NCBI GenBank assembly: GCA_014377055.1
Contig: JACMQJ010000464.1
Span: 1-9,229 of the forward strand
DNA from: Candidatus Sericytochromatia bacterium
GTDB lineage: Bacteria; Cyanobacteriota; Sericytochromatia; UBA7694; JACMQJ01
Length of the DNA: 9,229 bases
Reading direction: 5' to 3'
The notes below the pieces were generated by a model. That model did no database searches. It had not been told where the DNA came from and worked only from the letters and a program-made list of their open reading frames with translations. Of the stretch, positions 5,446 through 9,229 are shown one piece after another (the stretch's first letter is position 1; each line of letters starts with the position of its first letter). A program made the translations under genes and the position numbers.

Positions 5446-7951
5446 ATTCTAAAAGCAATTTAATTTTACCACTAGCGCCATCCATTTCAATTAAATCTCC
5501 ATTTTTTACTTTTGATAATAAGCCTTTAGCACCTATAATATATGGTATTCCCATTTCTCTACATACAATGGAAGTGTGGCTTAATAAATTCCCTCTCACA
5601 GAGATTAGCCCTGAAGCCTGGAACAATAAACCCAACTTACCGGGTTCAAAATAGTTTGCTATAAGTATTTTGCCAGTGTAGTTTTCTGTTTCATTTATGT
5701 TGTCGTCTATAATTTTCACTTCTCCTTTTACAATACCACTGCAACAACCAGTTCCTGAAACTGTTAATCCATTAATGGGTATGTCACAACTTAAATCAGG
5801 CCTCATGTCTTGTCCTGATTGTATGTATCTATTTACCCTTTCCATTAATCTGTAATTAGTATATTCTTCTTTTCGTTTAGAAATAATATTTTTATAGTCA
5901 TCAGTTTTGGTAGTATTTAAAATCTCCTCTAGTTTCAAATACAAACTATCGCCTTTATGTTGTATTATTTTCTTGGTTAAAAGATCAGCATCAACCCCCC
6001 TAAACACCTTCCTTGCCAAGTTAAAAGAGTTAGTACGCATAAATTTAAAATTCTCCCTATCTCTTATTCTATCTATAGTTTGCCTCACTAATACGGTAAA
6101 TACAATTCTTTTTACAAGATTGTATTTGTATTCTTTTTTAAGAATATCTTTATAATTAAAATTTATTTTTTGCCTTTTTCTATTTACATCATTAAGCGAG
6201 CATTTTTTTAAAAATAGAATAAATGACAATGGATTTTCTTTATAATTTATGGTTTCTATTTTTAATTCACCTTCTTCGCAGCGGTCACCATATTTTATTA
6301 TATAATTATTTATTTTATTGTAAAAATCATTATCTTCTATTTTTAGCACTTTAATTATTTCTAGTGGTTCAGATTCTTTGAACAGTTTATTGATTAATTG
6401 ATTATTTTCTATTTGTTCAATTAGACTTTGAAATTCATTTATAATCAATACAGAAATTACGTGTCCTTGCGAAAATAAAATATCATTAATAAAATTTGGA
6501 TATTTAGAATGTAATCGAGAATGATGAACACATTTTTTTAATGAAGAAAAAATAATAATTGTAAAAAATCCATTTAGCATAGGTGCTTCCCAATTACCCC
6601 CTAAATCATTTTCTATCGAGAAATAGCTATTTATCAATTCATCATGACTTTTGTGTTTAAAATCAACTGTATCATAATAGCTATGTACTTTATTGAAATT
6701 TGTAATATATTTTTTTTTAAGTTTTTTGAAAAATAAAAAAGAAACTAATAATCTTAAAAATAATTTTGCCTTTGTAAACTTACTCATTGAATTTTTTTCA
6801 GGATAAAATACCGCATCCTTCATTCCCCACATTTTTGGTAATGCCTTGCTGGCTTTTTTTCCAAAAGGTAATTGGTAAATAAGTTTTTGCCAAGCAGTTA
6901 CATTGTAATATAAAGCGCCATTAATTTCTCCTGACATATTTTTTAATAAGTATTCATTTTTTAAAAATTGCTTTTTAGGCATACCTAAAAAAATGGCCAT
7001 GTTTTTATATACTTTGTACATGGAATTTACAGTCATCGAAATGCTTAACGGTAAAGTTATTCCGGGATAGTTACCTTCAGAAGCAGTATTATCCCATATT
7101 ATGGATTCGTTTTTACCGGTTGTGATTGGTCTAATTTGTAACCAATAAATTATTCCATCTGCTATTGTAAATTCAATGTCAATTGGCTGTTTTTTTAATA
7201 AAGATAGGGCTTTCGTTCCTTTTACTAAGCTCGATAAATATTGATCTGTTTCTTTTTTTATGTTCTCTCCTTTTTTTTCAATATGATGTAATGTGTCAGA
7301 AAAAAATTGACCATAAAAAATATTTTCAGAATTAAGGTATGAATACTTTCCGTTAGAATAAGTTATTGAATATGCTTCTTCTTTTCCAGACACTAAATTT
7401 TCTCCAATTCCAGGTATTATATTAATATGAATTGTTTCATCATATATATTATTGGGATTATGAGAAAATATTACTCCTGAATATTCAGATCGTATCATTT
7501 TTTGAATGATAATGCCAAATTTCGTATGTTGTTGTGATGAGTAATTCTGATTGTTTATAGACGAATAAGATGATAATACTTTTTTTATACCATTTTCAAG
7601 TTCTGATGTTTTGACATTTATAACTGTCGTAAAAATTCCTGCGTATGAATGGTCTGTACCATCTTCTATATCAGCACTGGATCTAACAGCCCATATGTCA
7701 TCAGAGTTTATATTATGTTCTAAAACCCAATTTTGTATTATATTTTCAAGATTAAAATTACCTAAAGTAACATTTAATAAGGTTTTAAAATCTAGGATAA
7801 AGAATGGAGGCGTTAAGAATTTATTTTTATTAAGAAACAAAAGTCCCTTTGCTTTTCCTCCAATTTCACTTGAAAAAGATTGATTTATTTTTCCGTCAAG
7901 AATCACAGTCATTTTTTGTAGCCTTACATTAAATGTAATAAAAAAGTTCAT
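5438..7951 (-). CDS. PEP-synthase/rifampin-phosphotransferase-like dikinase, substrate unknown
   Basis: This first gene of the minus-strand operon has the three-part layout of ATP-dependent dikinases. Residues about 20-280 are the PPDK_N/ATP-grasp nucleotide-binding domain: GGKAKGL (31-37), AVRSSADIEDG (88-98), QKMIRSEYSGVIF (150-162), GIGENLVSGK (181-190) and PIDIEF...LQIRPIT (256-277). A central, poorly conserved region follows to about 630, with YGDRCEEGELKI (554-565) and REN (632-634) corresponding to segments seen in rifampin phosphotransferases. Residues 730-837 are the swivelling phosphohistidine domain, with GNLLSHTSIVCREMGIP (787-803) and catalytic His792. Such enzymes move the ATP beta-phosphate through the histidine to an acceptor: pyruvate, rifampin, or in Campylobacter capsule synthesis the amide of L-glutamine. 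The acceptor here cannot be read from sequence. Met14 (ATG at 7910-7912, behind an A-rich leader) is an equally good or better start, because family members begin close to the GGK motif. Confidence 0.85.
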   Translation of the reverse strand: MNFFITFNVRLQKMTVILDGKINQSFSSEIGGKAKGLLFLNKNKFLTPPFFILDFKTLLNVTLGNFNLENIIQNWVLEHNINSDDIWAVRSSADIEDGTDHSYAGIFTTVINVKTSELENGIKKVLSSYSSINNQNYSSQQHTKFGIIIQKMIRSEYSGVIFSHNPNNIYDETIHINIIPGIGENLVSGKEEAYSITYSNGKYSYLNSENIFYGQFFSDTLHHIEKKGENIKKETDQYLSSLVKGTKALSLLKKQPIDIEFTIADGIIYWLQIRPITTGKNESIIWDNTASEGNYPGITLPLSISMTVNSMYKVYKNMAIFLGMPKKQFLKNEYLLKNMSGEINGALYYNVTAWQKLIYQLPFGKKASKALPKMWGMKDAVFYPEKNSMSKFTKAKLFLRLLVSFLFFKKLKKKYITNFNKVHSYYDTVDFKHKSHDELINSYFSIENDLGGNWEAPMLNGFFTIIIFSSLKKCVHHSRLHSKYPNFINDILFSQGHVISVLIINEFQSLIEQIENNQLINKLFKESEPLEIIKVLKIEDNDFYNKINNYIIKYGDRCEEGELKIETINYKENPLSFILFLKKCSLNDVNRKRQKINFNYKDILKKEYKYNLVKRIVFTVLVRQTIDRIRDRENFKFMRTNSFNLARKVFRGVDADLLTKKIIQHKGDSLYLKLEEILNTTKTDDYKNIISKRKEEYTNYRLMERVNRYIQSGQDMRPDLSCDIPINGLTVSGTGCCSGIVKGEVKIIDDNINETENYTGKILIANYFEPGKLGLLFQASGLISVRGNLLSHTSIVCREMGIPYIIGAKGLLSKVKNGDLIEMDGASGKIKLLLEYE
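7924..7938. promoter_or_regulatory. 15-bp perfect palindrome at the start of the minus-strand operon
   Basis: TTACATT-A-AATGTAA is an exact inverted repeat with a one-base centre. If the dikinase starts at 7912, the palindrome sits 12-26 bp upstream of its start codon, a natural operator position; if it starts at 7951, the palindrome lies inside codons 5-10. It resembles binding sites of dimeric regulators, but no regulator gene is in the window. Confidence 0.35.
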
Positions 7952-7956
7952 GTAAA

Positions 7957-7986
7957 TTTCTTTATTAAAAAATGTCTGTATATTTA
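7957..7986 (+). promoter_or_regulatory. Possible Bacteroidota-type promoter of the SDR gene
   Basis: TTTC at 7957-7960 is followed after 18 bp by TATATTTA at 7979-7986, close to the TTTG and TAnnTTTG elements of Bacteroidota primary-sigma promoters with one mismatch in each. Transcription would begin a few bases before the ATG at 8004, giving a short leader. In DNA this AT-rich the match is weak evidence. Confidence 0.25.
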
Positions 7987-7996
7987 ATATTAAATA
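7981..7996. promoter_or_regulatory. 16-bp perfect AT palindrome in the divergent leader
   Basis: TATTTAATATTAAATA reads identically on both strands and ends 7 bp before the SDR start codon. It overlaps the candidate promoter box of that gene. Together with the palindrome at 7924-7938 it gives the divergent region two perfect dyads. It contains only A and T, so chance is a serious alternative. Confidence 0.3.
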
Positions 7997-8003
7997 AACA
8001 GCT

Positions 8004-8981
8004 ATGAAGATTATAATTACTGGTGCAACGGGTTCTTTAGGTGCTTTTTTAACGCGTTATTACTCTTTAAATGGACATGAAGTTATTGCTTGTGGTCGTG
8101 ATCCGAAAGCGCCTGACAATCTTTTAAAATACGCTAGTTATTTGTATATAGATATTACAAAACCATTTAATCTTCCAAAAGCCGATATATGTATTCATAC
8201 CGCCGCCCTGTCTGATGATAAAGCTTCGTCTCGTGAGTTATATCTACCAAATGTAATGGGAACAAAGTATACAGCTGAAGCTTCTTCCTCCTGTAGTATT
8301 TTTATACAAATTTCTTCTTCTTCTGTTTATTTGCCAGATTCTGAATTAATAACAGAAGACATGGCAGGAAATCAAAATAATAAATTATTATCTCCATACG
8401 GGAAATCAAAACTATTAGCAGAGAAAATATTATGTGAAACGTCTAAACATCTCTCTTGTTTTATATTACGACCTCGTGCTTTTTATGGTGCAGGTGATAA
8501 AGTAATCTTACCTCGAATTTTGAAACTTGTTAAGAATGGTGTATTTAATCGTCCTGGTAAAATGGAAATATCTGTTTCTTTAACTCATTACGAAAACATT
8601 GCAGAAGCAATTGATTTGTGTATTAACTCTCAAAAAAATGGAATGCATATTTATAATGTTTCTGATGATGAGATTTATATTTTTTTAGATGTTATCAGAA
8701 AAATAATAAATGAACTATATGACGATGAGATAAAAGAAAAAGAAATTAGTATTTGGTTATTGAAATGTTTATCCATGTTTAAAGTTGGCGGAATAACGCC
8801 ACTTTTAGTGCGATCCTTTACAAATGATATGGTGTTGGATATTAGTAAAATTAAACATGAATTAAACTATCAAGGAGGTACTAATTTTAATTCAAAATTG
8901 ACAGAGCTTGGCAAATGGGTTAGGAGTATAGGAGGGACTGAATGTTTGAAAACAGGGAATAAAAAATTCGCATGGCTATAA
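8004..8981 (+). CDS. Extended SDR, NAD(P)-dependent epimerase/dehydratase-like
   Basis: A 325-residue extended short-chain dehydrogenase/reductase. The N-terminal Rossmann motif GATGSLG (7-13) binds the dinucleotide; Arg32 right after the second strand (CGRDP) hints at NADP(H) preference. Asp50 in YIDIT and the IHTAALS segment (64-70) are typical of the family. The catalytic set is a serine in ISSSSVY (103-109), Tyr132 and Lys136 in YGKSK. LRPRAFYGAGD (155-165) is the usual substrate-domain entry, and LDISKIKHELNY (278-289) is the common C-terminal helix. Members include sugar epimerases, dehydratases and 3-beta-hydroxysteroid-type dehydrogenases; the substrate cannot be fixed. The tail after about residue 308 looks like a short extra extension. 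It is divergent from the dikinase operon and ends 4 bp before the phosphatase-tail repeat, so it is the last cargo gene. A role oxidising or epimerising a product of the locus is inferred from position. Confidence 0.85.
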   Translation: MKIIITGATGSLGAFLTRYYSLNGHEVIACGRDPKAPDNLLKYASYLYIDITKPFNLPKADICIHTAALSDDKASSRELYLPNVMGTKYTAEASSSCSIFIQISSSSVYLPDSELITEDMAGNQNNKLLSPYGKSKLLAEKILCETSKHLSCFILRPRAFYGAGDKVILPRILKLVKNGVFNRPGKMEISVSLTHYENIAEAIDLCINSQKNGMHIYNVSDDEIYIFLDVIRKIINELYDDEIKEKEISIWLLKCLSMFKVGGITPLLVRSFTNDMVLDISKIKHELNYQGGTNFNSKLTELGKWVRSIGGTECLKTGNKKFAWL

Positions 8982-8985
8982 TATT

Positions 8986-9089
8986 GAAATGGGAGTTCAA
9001 AAAACAAAATTAGATGAAGCCTTCGTTGATTGGAAAAACAAGCAAGAGCAAGTGGATGATGTGGCGGTGATTGGTGTGAGGGTAATGGG
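8986..9089 (+). repeat. 104-bp direct repeat, right copy
   Basis: This is the second copy of bases 145-248, identical at 100 of 104 positions, in the same orientation. Homology starts abruptly at GAAATG, five bases after the SDR stop codon, and stops at GTAATGGG, where the left copy continues with CTAA and this one runs into insertion-sequence-like DNA. Nothing upstream of base 145 of the phosphatase gene is duplicated within the window. Confidence 0.93.
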
Positions 9090-9123
9090 GGGTCAAGACA
9101 AAAAGTTGGGGAGGATAAAATAA
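8989..9123 (+). pseudogene. Truncated 3' fragment of a SpoIIE-type phosphatase gene
   Basis: The reading frame of the phosphatase is preserved through the repeat, from an ATG at 8989 to VDDVAVIGVRV and then MGG. It continues into IS-end sequence as a short unrelated tail and stops at TAA 9121-9123, giving 44 codons at most. It lacks the catalytic STDG segment and everything before it, so it cannot be a working phosphatase. It is best read as the remnant of the gene end that the cargo displaced, later interrupted by an insertion sequence. Confidence 0.75.
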
Positions 9124-9229
9124 AAAGTTAGTTTTGATAAAAAAACTATCGAACCAACAGATTATAAATTACTACATGAATTATTTCCAAAAGAATTAAT
9201 GGATTACTTTGCGATAACTAGTTTTGAAA
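9090..9229 (+). mobile_element. Left end of an insertion sequence (ISAon1-like), partial
   Basis: Similarity to the phosphatase tail ends at about 9089, and new sequence begins with GGGTCAAGACAAAAAGTT, which has the look of an IS terminal repeat: G-rich end, then AT-rich leader and a transposase frame. The exact boundary is uncertain by up to three bases because both sides share GGG. The right end is outside the window, so neither the inverted repeat nor a target duplication can be confirmed. The family is inferred from the transposase fragment. Confidence 0.6.
9124..9229 (+). CDS. Transposase N-terminal fragment (ISAon1-type), partial
   Basis: Frame 1 is open from 9124 to the window end and reads LLHELFPKELMDYFAITSFE over its last residues. 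This resembles the N-terminal region of ISAon1-type transposases, which open with a leucine-rich LLPE-x-LLDYFE-like segment. No ATG, GTG or TTG occurs in this frame before the ATG at 9199, so the true start is unclear: it may be a rare codon, a start inside the conserved segment, or the first ORF may be frameshifted. Only the first part of the protein is visible, so the assignment rests on about 30 residues. Confidence 0.55.

Noticed and set aside
5438..7951. Housekeeping PEP synthase or rifampin-resistance phosphotransferase
   Set aside because: Only the ATP-grasp and phosphohistidine ends match well; the acceptor region is divergent and the gene sits inside a specialised operon, so a specific name is not justified.
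1..9229. CRISPR array, toxin-antitoxin pair, integrase or other recombinase
   Set aside because: No regularly spaced repeats occur, no small two-gene module is present, and no Tyr or Ser recombinase frame is visible. The mobility claim therefore rests on the flanking repeat and the IS end alone.

Overview
The window looks like an accessory island from an AT-rich bacterium, most likely a member of the Bacteroidota. The case rests on three things: the SpoIIE-type phosphatase tail at the left edge is of a kind common in that phylum; the right edge carries the start of what looks like an ISAon1-type transposase, a group I associate with Bacteroidota; and start codons sit behind A-rich leaders without Shine-Dalgarno sequences. 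No rRNA or tRNA gene is present, so the assignment is an inference.

Layout. Positions 1-252 are the 3' end of a SpoIIE/PP2C-like phosphatase gene. Positions 253-8985 hold a compact cargo of six genes. A plus-strand gene (348-2681) encodes a 777-residue protein that joins a complete HMG-CoA reductase to an aminoglycoside-phosphotransferase/choline-kinase-like domain. Facing it is a tightly packed minus-strand operon, read from 7951 down to 2701: a PEP-synthase/rifampin-phosphotransferase-like dikinase, a Pol-beta-fold nucleotidyltransferase-like protein (NTP_transf_5 type), and two adjacent thymidylate-kinase-like P-loop proteins. These genes overlap by 8 nt, are separated by 1 nt, and overlap by 4 nt. 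Divergent from the operon, across a short leader with two perfect palindromes, is a plus-strand extended SDR (NAD(P)-dependent epimerase/dehydratase-like, 8004-8981).

Five nucleotides after the SDR stop codon begins a 104-bp near-perfect repeat (100 of 104 bases) of the 3' end of the phosphatase gene. That second copy is cut off by the end of an insertion sequence whose transposase runs off the window. The six cargo genes are therefore framed by a direct repeat of the 3' end of a host gene, as expected when an element integrates at, or recombines through, such a site. No recombinase is visible here.

How the genes may work together (inference). The cargo has two reductases (HMG-CoA reductase and SDR) and five ATP/NTP-type modules: the APH-like domain, the dikinase, the nucleotidyltransferase and two NMP-kinase-like proteins. 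It has no other mevalonate-pathway gene and no transporter or glycosyltransferase. This suggests a pathway in which an HMG-CoA-derived or similar polyol is reduced, phosphorylated and perhaps nucleotidyl-activated to make a specialised metabolite or surface modification, rather than ordinary isoprenoid synthesis. I do not recognise the locus as a described system; the HMG-CoA reductase-kinase fusion and its neighbours are the most interesting content of the window.
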